A stretch of 48,344 bases of DNA from Chara braunii. Its lineage: Eukaryota; Streptophyta; Charophyceae; Charales; Characeae. How positions within the stretch are numbered: the stretch's first letter is position 1; every line of letters begins with the position of its first letter. The notes under the pieces are model-generated. The model searched no databases, was not told where the DNA came from, and saw nothing but the letters and a program-made list of their open reading frames with translations. Shown piece by piece: positions 31,719 to 40,884 of the stretch. The stretch is taken from NCBI GenBank assembly GCA_003427395.1, contig BFEA01000744.1, positions 318,943-367,286 of the forward strand, in the 5' to 3' direction. The position numbers and the translations under genes are program-made.

Positions 31719-32700
31719 TTTTTTTTTTTTTTTTTTTTTTTTAAACAAACGCCCTTGCCAGTGTTAGTGGTGCTGATAAGAGCAGACACCACTAACACCT
31801 GGGGAGACGCTCCATCTATTGGTGGGGAGCATCACCTGCTGGAAAACGGGTCCAGCTTCCCATATACAAAATGAGATTTGGAGTATAGCAAAACATGATT
31901 GTATGAGGTTCCTGCCAGCATTGATTACCCTGGGATCTAGGAGATTGACTGAGCAGGCTATTGGAAAGAGGGGGGAACCTCTTCGCCCTGAAACCGGCGC
32001 CAGATCCCTCAGGCTTCTGCTACACTAGTTCCTCCCCCCTCTACCTATGAGTACTTTGGCCCACGTCCCTTATACAGATTGGAACAAGGAGATACCAGGA
32101 CAAAGGGTTGAAAAAAAATGAGAAAAAACCTGCCAGCGTTGATTACTCTGGCGACTCGAGGGTTGACCATGCAGGTTGCTGAGAGATGGGCACCAAAACA
32201 CCTGCTGTTGAGAAGATACAGCTACCAGCCTGCCAGCGTGCCAGCCTGCCAGCCACCATCCTTCAGTCGTACAACACAACAACCAGCCTACCAACATTGA
32301 TTAACTTGATTACAAGGGGATTAACTGAGCAGGTGATGTATCCTGTGGATGAGTGGGTATCTGATAGGCATTGCCCGGGGGGCACCGGTAAGGCTTATCT
32401 CATTCGTGCCTGATCCAATGTCAGGTGCAGACTTCCATCAGGGCAAAGGGGGGAGGGGGAAACGGTTCCAGGAAATCAAACGGGGGTATCATCGGGAAGG
32501 ATGGATCCATATGAGTCCAGTTATTGAAAACAAGTCTGTAGTCTCTCGGGATTTCTTGTTCGGTTATGGATGCCTGAACTTCCGTCCACTCAATTAAAGT
32601 CATCCATCCGCCCCGATCTCCCCCTAACCACTCCCTGCAGAAAACCATAATCGCCCTTTTTATATCCTGGTCCGTCTGCAAGATGTCTAACTGTGACTTA
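31719..32700 (-). mobile_element. LINE 3' region with terminal hairpin and poly(A)
   Basis: On the minus strand the C-terminal coding fragment (next entry) leads into this region, which ends in the family signature CTCCCCACCAATAGATGGAG (about 31810). Next come a hairpin with TGTTAGTGGTG/CACCACTAACA arms around CTGCTCTTATCAG (31757-31803) and an A24 tail (plus-strand T-run 31719-31742). The signature and hairpin recur at 3.7 kb next to an A-rich tail, so this region defines the 3' end of the retroposon family scattered through the window. A conserved 3' stem-loop is what some LINE RTs recognise; that function is inferred. Confidence 0.66.
31909..32345. repeat. Three dispersed copies of a ~50-bp motif
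   Basis: CTGCCAGCATTGATTACCCT (31913), CTGCCAGCGTTGATTACTCT (32131) and CTACCAACATTGATTAACTT (32287) are each followed by a GGA/AGG-TTGACTGAGCAGG-like word. In the plus strand all three read LPALITL or LPTLINL followed by an RGLTEQV-like word, so similarity is higher as protein than as DNA. The meaning is unknown. Confidence 0.6.
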
Positions 32701-33065
32701 AGATCCCTCCATCTACGTCTTAGCTATGATTGGACCAGCTCCCTTATTTGTTCTGTCAATTCGGGACCTTCGATTTTGACTCCTTCCAAGACTAAGAGGA
32801 AACGTTGCCACCAGAGCGCCCATAGGATTGATCGACTACCCAAGTTGTACAAATTGCTGGCATAGGCCGGGGGGTTTTCCAGTGCTGAGCAGTATCCTCT
32901 CAATATGGCCTGCCAAGACCATGACCAAAGGATGTCCGGTATCATTTTCCTCCGGATGCGGTCCCACCACCACAACGTCAGTAAGGCCACCAGACACTGC
33001 ATGAAGATATGTTCAATGGTTTCACTTCTTTTTTGCATTGGGAAGACAGACAAGCATCGGTGACA
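32421..33065 (-). pseudogene. LINE ORF2 C-terminal fragment (RT zinc-binding domain)
   Basis: Minus-strand reading from 33065 gives CHRC, then KRSETIEHIFMQC, ALLTLWWWDRI and SILWALWWQRFLLVLEGVK. This is the classical zf-RVT layout (C-x2-C, ET-x-EH-x3-x2-C, LW) with the LW-x2-RN-like segment that follows it in LINE polyproteins. The frame meets TAG at 32722-32724 and then continues in the same frame to about 32421 with a tail containing GDRGGWMTLIEW. Another TAG lies just before CHRC. The protein would be the C-terminus of an endonuclease/RT polyprotein acting in target-primed reverse transcription. The N-terminal domains are missing, so this is a 5'-truncated, stop-bearing copy. It joins the 3' region that ends at 31719. 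Confidence 0.76.
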
Positions 33066-33310
33066 CTACGGGAGCACTTTGCCTTAGCGAGGGGCTCTCA
33101 ACTGGTGTATGGGCCGAAACTGGTGATTGGTGAAAGCTTTTCATTTTAGAAGAAAAAAAAATAAAACGAAAAGAATGGTCATCTCATAGCTCAGGGATAC
33201 CGAACCCTGTATCCAACACATGCAGTTCCGCATGGCTAGGGAGGGAGGCATCAACCAGTACAGGGCCTCAATTTGGGGGATACTCTCATTCCCCCTGAAA
33301 TTGATGACTT
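33066..33310. other. No gene identified
   Basis: Between the LINE fragment and the U6 copy. It may hold decayed upstream LINE sequence but none can be read. Confidence 0.3.
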
Positions 33311-33692
33311 GGATCATTTATCCATTTATGCTTGTCATCCTTGCGCAGGGCCCATGCTAGTAATCTCCTTTGTCTCACCCAACCCAATGTGTGTGACTGA
33401 ACAGTACACACGTAACTATCTATGAATAGACCATAGTTGGAATCCTAAGGGTACAATAAGGTTACATGAGGCTAAGTTGACGAAGCTACCTCCCAAGGCT
33501 CGCGAGCCTAGAACTATGCCTTTTCAAAACGGCTTGCTGCTTTCGTTACCTGCCCAGACTGGAAGAGATATGCTTTTACTACATAAACCAGTGAAAGCAG
33601 TACCCTTATTGGGATGAAACGACAATTAAAAAAAAGAAATAAAAAAATATTTTGTGTATCGTTCCAATTTTAATGGATGCCCCCAATAACTG
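33311..33692 (-). pseudogene. Second U6 snRNA copy split by an insertion
   Basis: On the minus strand, 33692-33655 is U6 5' sequence (GGCATCCATTAAAATTGGAA then CGATACA). 33375-33311 is the 3' sequence (GATTACTAGCATGGGCC, CTGCGCAAGGATGACAAGC, ATAAATGGATAAATGATCC). About 280 bp of foreign sequence separates them, starting within a few bases of where the 3.6-kb copy is split. Several substitutions show it is not a working gene. Confidence 0.85.
33376..33654 (+). mobile_element. Retroposon-like insert in the second U6 copy
   Basis: The insert ends on the plus strand with AATTAAAAAAAAGAAATAAA, an A-rich tail, and then TTTTGTGTATC. The left junction has CTTTGTCTC. These two words are decayed copies of the U6 complement CTCTGTATC, so a short target duplication is likely. 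The body shows no similarity that I can see to the 3.7-kb insert, and the orientation relative to U6 is opposite. Confidence 0.58.
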
Positions 33693-33724
33693 AAATTGAT
33701 GACTAGCAACATGATGTCTACCAC

Positions 33725-33930
33725 AAAACAAATATGGGATAACTTCAGTACAGTCAGAAAAAAACATTTTGAAAATTACACTTTGGGCATTCCCCTGAAC
33801 ATAACACACCCCCACGAAACCATATCTAATAGAAAAGGCAGACTGTATACATTGTCGGAAGGGCGAGTTGAAACTGTGTTTTGCCCAAAGTGTTTTCAAT
33901 TTTTTTTTGCGACTACCTCGTAGCTTTCCG
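33725..33930. mobile_element. Inverted-repeat element (ACTTTGGGC/GCCCAAAGT type)
   Basis: GGGATAACTTCAGTACAGTC, TTGAAAATTACACTTTGGGC on the left mirrors GCCCAAAGTGTTTTCAA and GCGACTACCTCGTAGC on the right. It resembles the element at 40575-40767 in the left-end word AACTTCAGTA-AGTC and in layout. Confidence 0.62.
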
Positions 33931-33952
33931 AAAATGAAAAGTTGTTCTCTGC

Positions 33953-34000
33953 TCTTGGGGCAAGTCCCACTTGCTGAACTGTTTGTTATGGACAGTAGAG
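33953..34000. repeat. Single end related to the GGCCAAGTCCCACTT type
   Basis: TTGGGGCAAGTCCCACTTGC is followed by TGAACTG-TTATGGACAGTAG, a divergent left end. A partner is not seen. Confidence 0.5.
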
Positions 34001-34316
34001 TATACGAATCCATAACCTGGAAGACCTGAAAGATTATAAAAAATTGGAAAGATAGGTGATTCTTAGTTATGTGCTTGTATGTCGTGGTAAATCACTGCTT
34101 GCTTTATGATGCATAGATCAGGTGATTGTATTGAATGATTTAAACTTCCGGTTCATAGGAGCGGAGCACTGATCTTGCCTGGTTTCGTGGCAAAAACATT
34201 TCGAGTTGGCCCGGGGTAGGTAGGGAAAGTTGCATGTCACCTTTTGAACATCGCACTCGTAGGTTCGTCGGCCTTGGAAGGTAACTTTGTTAACGTATGC
34301 TTGTGAGAAAGTCAGA

Positions 34317-34405
34317 GAAACCACCAATACATGCCAGCCATCGACCGTGGTTCCCTTTCGGAGGTTGGCCGCCGTCGATTTCTTTTATTGATGGTGTGCG
34401 AGCCT
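34317..34405. mobile_element. Fragment of the TTAAACCACCAGTAC family
   Basis: AAACCACCAATACATGCC, CCATCGACCGTGG, then GGCCGCCGTCGATTTCTTTT and ATTGATGG match the left end and interior of the copies at 4.66 and 27.2 kb. The right end is lost. Confidence 0.68.
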
Positions 34406-34614
34406 ATGGAATTTTAGGAGAGGCTCAATCGAGCTCTCAACTTTGTTGGGGCCATTGTGATCCACCGACTTACTTTTGAGGAAATTCCCCAAAGGAAATC
34501 GGAGCCTCGTAGCCAAAACGGGAATTTCTTGTTTCTCATGGCAACAACCCATGCCTTGGTGCCTATGACCGTTGTCTAGTCAGATCACAATAGCGGAGAG
34601 AGGCGCCTCGCGTA

Positions 34615-34840
34615 AAAACGCGCGGATCGGGAGATATCGAAAAAAAACGAATTAAATATTTAAACTCATGATTTTGGGGATTTTTAATTAGAAAATACAA
34701 AACAAATAATATCTCTCTTTCTAGCCGTTAGAATTTATCAAAAGAACGTCTCAAAACGTTCGCCTTGACGAGAGGTCGAACTTTGCTCCCCGTGAGCCTC
34801 GCGTAAAAACGCGCGGATCGGGAGATATCGAAAAAAAATG
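34615..34840. repeat. Direct repeat with CGCG hairpin, 181-bp spacing
   Basis: GCCTCGCGTAAAAACGCGCG, then GATCGGGAGATATCGAAAAA, occurs at 34615 and again, identical over about 40 bp, at 34796. Each copy holds a CGCG-TAAAAA-CGCG hairpin and the palindrome GATATC. Confidence 0.9.
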
Positions 34841-35310
34841 AATTCAAAAAATATCAAAAATGAAACTAATCAAGGAAAAGAGCTAATTAGTGCTTGTACT
34901 CACAAGCCCGTGCACCCCCCATTGATCGGGGAAGGCCGCGGCCTTGGGGGTGCTGCTCCCCATCCCCGGCAACGGCGCCACTGTTGTGAGGAAACCCGGG
35001 GAGGGGCGCCCGCTTGTCGCTGAAGCCAAGGGCAACGGCGCCTGTCACTCGCCGCGCCCGCGTCCGAGGTCCTCAGCGACCAGCAGGGATCTAGTTTGAG
35101 GTTGGCTGTCACGCACCGTTAGCAAGTTCCTACAACAGTGAGTTTTAACAGTCAATTAGTGAACCAACTTGGTCACACAGCGATGTAGTTGCTATTTGCT
35201 CTTTTCGCGGGGAAGGTTGGTTTAATCATCAGTGACAATAGTTGTTTACTCACCTGTAGGCACGGCTAATCTGATCATCAGCAATAATGGCTGATTGCTC
35301 ACTTGTACAA
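34841..35310. other. No gene identified
   Basis: GC-rich block at 34915-35110 with GGCAACGGCGCC repeated (34968 and 35030). No conserved domain in the frames crossing it. Confidence 0.35.
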
Positions 35311-35560
35311 AAACCTCTCTCTCTCTCTCTCTCAGTCGGCTCTCTCCCTGTCTCCCTTCTCTCTCTGGCACTCAGTCCGCTCTCTCCCTGTCTCCCTTCT
35401 CTCTCTGGCACTCAGTCCGCTCTCTCCCTGTCTCCCNCTCTCCCTGTCTCCCTTCTCTCTCTGGCACTCAGTCCGCTCTCTCCCTGTCTCCCTTCTCTCT
35501 CTGGCACTCAGTCCGCTCTCTCCCTGTCTCCCATCTCTCCCTGTTCCATTCTCTCTGTCC
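35311..35560. repeat. 40-bp CT-rich minisatellite
   Basis: Units with TCTCTCCCTGTCTCCCTTCT, CTCTCTGGCACTCAGTCCGC start at 35341, 35381 and 35421 (exact 40-bp period) and continue after a single N (35437) with two or three more. A (CT)n tract precedes it. Confidence 0.93.
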
Positions 35561-35988
35561 CCTCTCTTCCAGTCTCCCCGCTCTCTCTCTCTCGCTCGAG
35601 ATTCCCTTTTCTGCACGTGCAGCGATACCACTGGAAGCGACCAGCGGCTCAAAAACTTTGCAAACCACTTCATGGACGAGCTTGCTTGAATCAGCGAATT
35701 TACTTATCATCCCGCTTTTGAGCGAGCCCAAGCGTCTAGAGCGAGCAAGTTCCCACAACTAATCCGGAGTGAGATCCGTCCCTGTCAAATGCGGGTTTAG
35801 TAATAAATAAAATAAAATAAAATAAAATAAAATAAAATATTTGAAAGAAAAGATGGATCCTCACATAATTATTCGCGATCACCAGTCCACCCGGAACGGT
35901 GCTTGTGCCTGTTTACATGGAGTAGGAAACTCGAACAGCTCCCTAATTTGTTTCTCAGCGCGCTGCCGCGGCTCGCTTCAGCCGGGTC
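35561..35988. repeat. CT-rich flank and (TAAAA)n tract
   Basis: About eight TAAAA units at 35800-35840. No gene is recognised in the remainder. Confidence 0.6.
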
Positions 35989-37040
35989 TCTTAATGGATA
36001 TTCAATGACCAATCACTCCGCTGGTCTTCGTGTGACCAACAATCCCTCAGCAGGCTCTCGGGTGACCAGCAGTTCCTTTGACTGTCACTCGGTAATCAAT
36101 CACCCAGCACGCTCTCGAGCGATNNNNNNNNNNNNNNNNNNNNNNNNNNNNNNNNNNNNNNNNNNNNNNNNNNNNNNNNNNNNNNNNNNNNNNNNNNNNN
36201 NNNNNNNNNNNNNNNNNNNNNNNNNNNNNNNNNNNNNNNNNNNNNNNNNNNNNNNNNNNNNNNNNNNNNNNNNNNNNNNNNNNNNNNNNNNNNNNNNNNN
36301 NNNNNNNNNNNNNNNNNNNNNNNNNNNNNNNNNNNNNNNNNNNNNNNNNNNNNNNNNNNNNNNNNNNNNNNNNNNNNNNNNNNNNNNNNNNNNNNNNNNN
36401 NNNNNNNNNNNNNNNNNNNNNNNNNNNNNNNNNNNNNNNNNNNNNNNNNNNNNNNNNNNNNNNNNNNNNNNNNNNNNNNNNNNNNNNNNNNNNNNNNNNN
36501 NNNNNNNNNNNNNNNNNNNNNNNNNNNNNNNNNNNNNNNNNNNNNNNNNNNNNNNNNNNNNNNNNNNNNNNNNNNNNNNNNNNNNNNNNNNNNNNNNNNN
36601 NNNNNNNNNNNNNNNNNNNNNNNNNNNNNNNNNNNNNNNNNNNNNNNNNNNNNNNNNNNNNNNNNNNNNNNNNNNNNNNNNNNNNNNNNNNNNNNNNNNN
36701 NNNNNNNNNNNNNNNNNNNNNNNNNNNNNNNNNNNNNNNNNNNNNNNNNNNNNNNNNNNNNNNNNNNNNNNNNNNNNNNNNNNNNNNNNNNNNNNNNNNN
36801 NNNNNNNNNNNNNNCGGTAATCAATCACCCAGCACGCTCTCGAGCGATAAACAGCCTCCTTGTCAGATACTCCGTGGCTAATCACACAGCGGGCTCTCTT
36901 GTCTCAAGCAGGCCCCTTGTCAGATACTCAGTGGCCAATCACACAGCAGCTCTCTTGTCTCTAGTAGGTCCCTCGTCAGATACTCAGTGGCCAATCACAC
37001 AGTAGCTCTCTTGTCTCTAGCTGGTCCCTCCTTCAGTCAC
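35989..37040. repeat. ~60-bp minisatellite interrupted by a gap
   Basis: Units share the plan TCAGATACTCAGTGGCCAAT, CACACAGCAGCTCTCTTGTC, TAGTAGGTCCC. Three good copies lie at about 36855-37030, and more divergent ones with TGACCAGCA/TGACCAACA precede the gap (36000-36123). A 35-bp stretch ending GCACGCTCTCGAGCGAT lies on both edges of the gap. Confidence 0.82.
36124..36814. other. Assembly gap (691 N)
   Basis: Run of undetermined bases inside the minisatellite. The large frames spanning it are empty. Confidence 1.
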
Positions 37041-39139
37041 ACACACCATCCCTTGTGCACTGCTCCCGCACTCCTCTTCCTTGCCCCAAGCTAGTCACAG
37101 CGCTCCGCAGAGTGTCGGTGGGGGCTTGGTACGCCCGGCACACCGTCCGTTCCAGCGCACAAGTGTTCCCCTCTCTCGCCCACCAGTCGGTCCGGTGGTG
37201 GGCTGTGTACGCCTAGCACGCTGTTCCCCAAGAAAAAAACTCTCTCTCTCTGCACTCGGCTGGACCAGACTATATCCCCCAGTGGTGCTGGCCGTTCACA
37301 GCTCAATTTCCGCAGCGTCCTTCGGTCCCTTTTTCTTAAAAAAAAGAAAAAAAGGTCCGGTAGTCTCGGTGCCATCCTTACCAGGCCCTTCGAGCCAGGT
37401 CCTATTTTTCCCCTGGTCGGTGCCAAGGGTGGCATAAGTCTGTCCACGAGATATCAAAGCAAGTGGTCCCGGTAATAGTGTGAGCAGCCCTGGGTCTTCG
37501 AGTCACAATGCTAGGGTCTGTTAGACCACTTCCCGAATCAACAACCGTAGCTGCGTCACCGCCGAACCAGTCACCGTTCCGAAGTAGCAAGCCTGATTCA
37601 CANTGGCCCGCGCCGAGTCATAGCAGTTTTNGTCATAATATCACACTGACCAAANCATAATTTTATGANCCGCAGCAGCCCCGAATCAGATNAGAACCCT
37701 CTTCAAGCAGCCCCATGTGCTGTACCGACCCCAACCGGCCATCATAGGTTTCCGTCTCAGTGGCCATACCAGTGCTGCCCCAGTGATCGTACCGTTGGGA
37801 TCAACATTGTGCCCCAGACAAATGAACCACACCAACCTTGATGTGGATCCGAGCCCCATACTCCGTCATGCTAAGGGATACCTTCGACTCATAGGAGCCT
37901 GTTCCAATGCTGCTCTGGTGGCTGTTTCGTCTCAGCTTGAACTGAAGCAGCCTCAAACCCGCCTGGAGTGCCACGCCGAGAAGCACCAACTTCAAAAGAA
38001 AAGGAAAAAAAAACAGCCGTCCCATGCCAATGCCGAAACAGGACCGAACCTGAGAATATCTTACCATGTCGATGCTGACCCAATTCCAAACCTGTAACAT
38101 GTCGAATATCGAAGAATGCCATGGCGCCGTAATAGTTCCGAACGTGCCCAAACCAGACTGTCGCGCCCAAATCGAACCAAAGGATGACTCCCAGGCGTGT
38201 GCCACATTGATGTCGGTGCAATACCGTGCATGAAATGCGCCGAATACCATACAATGTCTCAACCCCGTAATAGTATCGAGCCTCCCGATCCACATGAACA
38301 ACATAGCGGTAACGCCCCACATCCGTCCATCCCGCACTTACGGCACACTAGTTGCGGGGAGTTAGGGAGATTTAGGCAAGCCATAGGTACAAATCCCAAT
38401 CATCACAATATAGCTAGAATCATGAGAGTTTGAATAAATGATTAATCCGGGGGTAATTCCGATCGCGGATAATTGGAGCCAGACTACGCCAGTCAGCTAA
38501 CAATCTCGGCTTTCCTCCCATCTTTGCCTTTTTAATTGCTTCTCCTACTTCTTGATTTACTTATCAAAAATATCAAGAACAAAAGCGAATCTATCAAAAA
38601 CAACTTCCGATGGAATCCAAATAGATAAAGAAAATTCTTTGTTTGATTATTTTTCATGTTTTTAATTTTTTTTTTTATTGTCATAAAAAATCAATAATTT
38701 AGGGTGTTCATATTAAAAGTTAATCATCGAAGATTTTAAATAAATCAATGAGTATTTCGCTTTTCTCTTCTTTTCTTTTATCTTTAATTCTTTCTCCTAT
38801 TTTTAATTTGGATACTAAATTTAACTAAATGTTTCAAGCTTCATTTCAGCCCAGCTCGCGCCTAGTGCAGTCACTCATCTCGTCGTCTTTGAGGGTTGCT
38901 TGAAAAGTTCAGCGTGCCCAAAATTAGGGGTGCCCTGAGCCCCCCTAATTTTGATGTCTGGCCTACCCGGAGTACCGTCAAAACACGGACTTGTCCTTGA
39001 ACCTAAGATCCAAAACCCCAGCTTTCAGGCGGCACACTGCTTGTGGCCGCCTGACACCGGGCTACTAGTACCAGTGGCCCCTGGCACGGAGCACTTATGA
39101 TCAGAGGTTCAAAAGGGGACACTGGACCCAGTTCTCAGC
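37041..39139. other. No gene identified; scattered Ns
   Basis: Single undetermined bases lie between 37600 and 37700. Frames up to 178 codons on the minus strand (37801-38337) have no domain. CAGGCGGC/GCCGCCTG near 39027-39055 forms a hairpin. AT-rich from 38500 to 38830. Confidence 0.35.
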
Positions 39140-39300
39140 AAGGATTTCATAAAGATATGAAATTGTTGTACAATGGGACGTTGGGCCCGGTTTCCCGCAG
39201 GTGCCGCTTCCCACCAATAGACCGGAGCATCCGACGGTGGCGCTCGTACCTCATCGCCTAGCAGGTCGAGGCCGATTATTAAAAAAAAAAAAAAAAAAAA
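39140..39300 (+). mobile_element. Plus-strand retroposon copy with poly(A)
   Basis: GGGACGTTGGGCCCGGTTTC, CCGCAGGTGCCGCTTCCCACC, AATAGACCGGAGC is the family signature in the opposite orientation to most copies here, and an A20 tract follows at 39281-39300. The agreement of strand and tail confirms the direction of the family. Confidence 0.75.
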
Positions 39301-39492
39301 GTCCAGTTGGTTGGGTGAGGAATTGACATTTTCGGGTTAAGCAAGATGCTGGATGGTAGTTCGCTAGAAAAAAAAAAGGAAAAAAAAAAAGGTGAGGGTG
39401 AAGGAGGATTTATGACAAGCAGAACAGGGAAAGGATTGCTTGGTCCTCTATTGTATTGAGGGTGGGGATGTGGGATAGGTCAATCAGTGGCA
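39301..39492. other. No gene; A-rich tract
   Basis: A second A-rich stretch at 39367-39392, otherwise unrecognised. Confidence 0.35.
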
Positions 39493-39591
39493 GGCACTTC
39501 GGGACATCCACTAAAATTGGAACGATCCAGAGAAGATTCACATGGTTCTTGCGCAAGGATGACATGCATAAATCGAGAAATGTCCCAAATT
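39493..39591 (+). pseudogene. Near full-length U6 snRNA copy
   Basis: Matches U6 from the 5' stem (GCACTTCGGGACATCC) through AAAATTGGAACGATCCAGAG, AAGATTCACATGG, TTGCGCAAGGATGACATGC, AAATCGAGAAATG to CCCAAATT. The ACAGAGA box reads CCAGAGA, and AGCATGG reads CACATGG. An A-rich stretch follows (AAAAAGAAAAAAGAAAAAAA), as in LINE-mobilised RNA copies. These changes and the A-tail favour a retro-copy over a working gene. Confidence 0.88.
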
Positions 39592-40574
39592 AAAAAGAAA
39601 AAAGAAAAAAAAGTAAAAACTGAAGGGAAAGAGAAGGTCAATCAGCAACATTATCAGCCATAGTAGTGGAGATGGGCAACGAACTGACCACTTTGGAGGA
39701 GGTAGAGGGGGTTGCACATAAGCGAAACAAGCCATTGATGACACTGAAGCTTCTCTATTCAGAAGAGAGGGAAATTTAACACTGTTGGGGATCACCACCT
39801 CGTTTGACTTATCGTTCAACTGCATGAGAGAATCGCACTCCTCTTCTTATGTGCTTATGGCAAGCTCTTCGTTTTTTCAGCTTGATGTTTCGTGAATTGT
39901 GCTTTTCAAGTATTTTGTGCCCCATTTATTCGGTTGATTCTCTATTTATTTTTGATAGGTTTATTTGGCCGCAATGCAAGAAATCACAAGTGAAAAGGTC
40001 TCAAGATTGGGCTTAGGTTGTGTCTATCAGTCTCTGTCCAATTGGGTAAAAGTCATTTTACAAGGCCAGGAGTAGTCTCAGACGTCCCTCAGTCAACTGA
40101 GTAGGGGTACACGGGCTCATAAGTACCCCCAGACCCTGGAATAGCAAACCCCTGCCTGGGGGAAGTCAACAATCTGGCTCATCACGGGCACCTTGCATCC
40201 GTCAAATCTTTTACCAGAAGTCATTTCGTCCACAAAATCACACACAATCCAATGGCACAACAAAGTTTCTAAAAGGGGTAACGGTGTTCGTGTCACCTTG
40301 GAGTATCGAATGGGCAAAAAAAAAACGTGTCCCCAAAGAAAACCGCACTGAGTTCGAAAGGGCAACGGAAGTACCGATGACCGTGGTGTCAGACCGGGTG
40401 TCATTGTTAATGGTGCCGAACGTGGTGTTAGAGGGGAAAAAAAAAAAAAAAAGCACCCAATGGGTACTTTTGGACCAAAATCACTCATTTTGAGTGACCC
40501 GTGGTCTCTTTGTCAGCTCGAGTTTTTTTTCTCTTTAGAGTTTCAAAACATGCTATGTTCGTCGTTATTTATTT
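39592..40574. other. No gene identified
   Basis: Motif-free frames on both strands and A-tracts at 40316 and 40437. Confidence 0.35.
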
Positions 40575-40767
40575 GGGGTAATTTCAGTAGAGTCACAAAA
40601 ATAAGTTATAATTGCACTATGGGGCAAAATGCAGTTTGCAATTGCACTTCGGGCACCCTATCTGGCGAGAACGCTCGGTTGTACATTGCCCAAACTGCTA
40701 TTCGAAACTGTATCTTGGCACATAGTGCAATTATAACTCATTTTTATGATTCCAGCGTAGTTTCCCC
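40575..40767. mobile_element. 193-bp inverted-repeat element
   Basis: The ends GGGGTAATTTCAGTAGAGTC and GATTCCAGCGTAGTTTCCCC are imperfect inverted copies. Inverted identity strengthens inward: AAGTTATAATTGCACTATG on the left against CATAGTGCAATTATAACTC on the right, giving terminal repeats of about 50 bp. The middle holds CAAAATGCAGTTTGCAATTG and a near-inverse. It is non-coding and foldable into one long hairpin. Confidence 0.85.
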
Positions 40768-40784
40768 TATTTCGTTTTTATTTT

Positions 40785-40884
40785 AATTTGGACCATTTCT
40801 CGATTTATGCATGTCATTCTTACGCAAGGGCCATGTTAATTTTATTTGTATCATTCCAATTTTAACAGATGTTCCAAAGAACTG
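40785..40884 (-). pseudogene. Near full-length U6 snRNA copy
   Basis: Minus-strand reading gives GGAACATCTGTTAAAATTGG, AATGATACAAATAAAATTAACATGG in part, CCCTTGCGTAAGAATGACATG and CATAAATCGAGAAATGGTCC then AAATT. The ACAGAGA box is ACAAATA, which would not support splicing. No long A-tail is present. The inverted-repeat element at 40575-40767 sits 17 bp beyond its 3' end. Confidence 0.88.

Noticed and set aside
35287-35758. Leu-Ser-Pro-rich frames up to 155 codons
   Set aside because: Translation of the 40-bp CT-rich minisatellite in different frames.
35903-36885. Frames of 242-305 codons
   Set aside because: Mostly undetermined bases from the gap.
39493-40884. U6 copies as working snRNA genes
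   Set aside because: Changes in the ACAGAGA and AGC regions, and for the first an A-rich tail, argue for retro-copies; no upstream promoter element was recognised.
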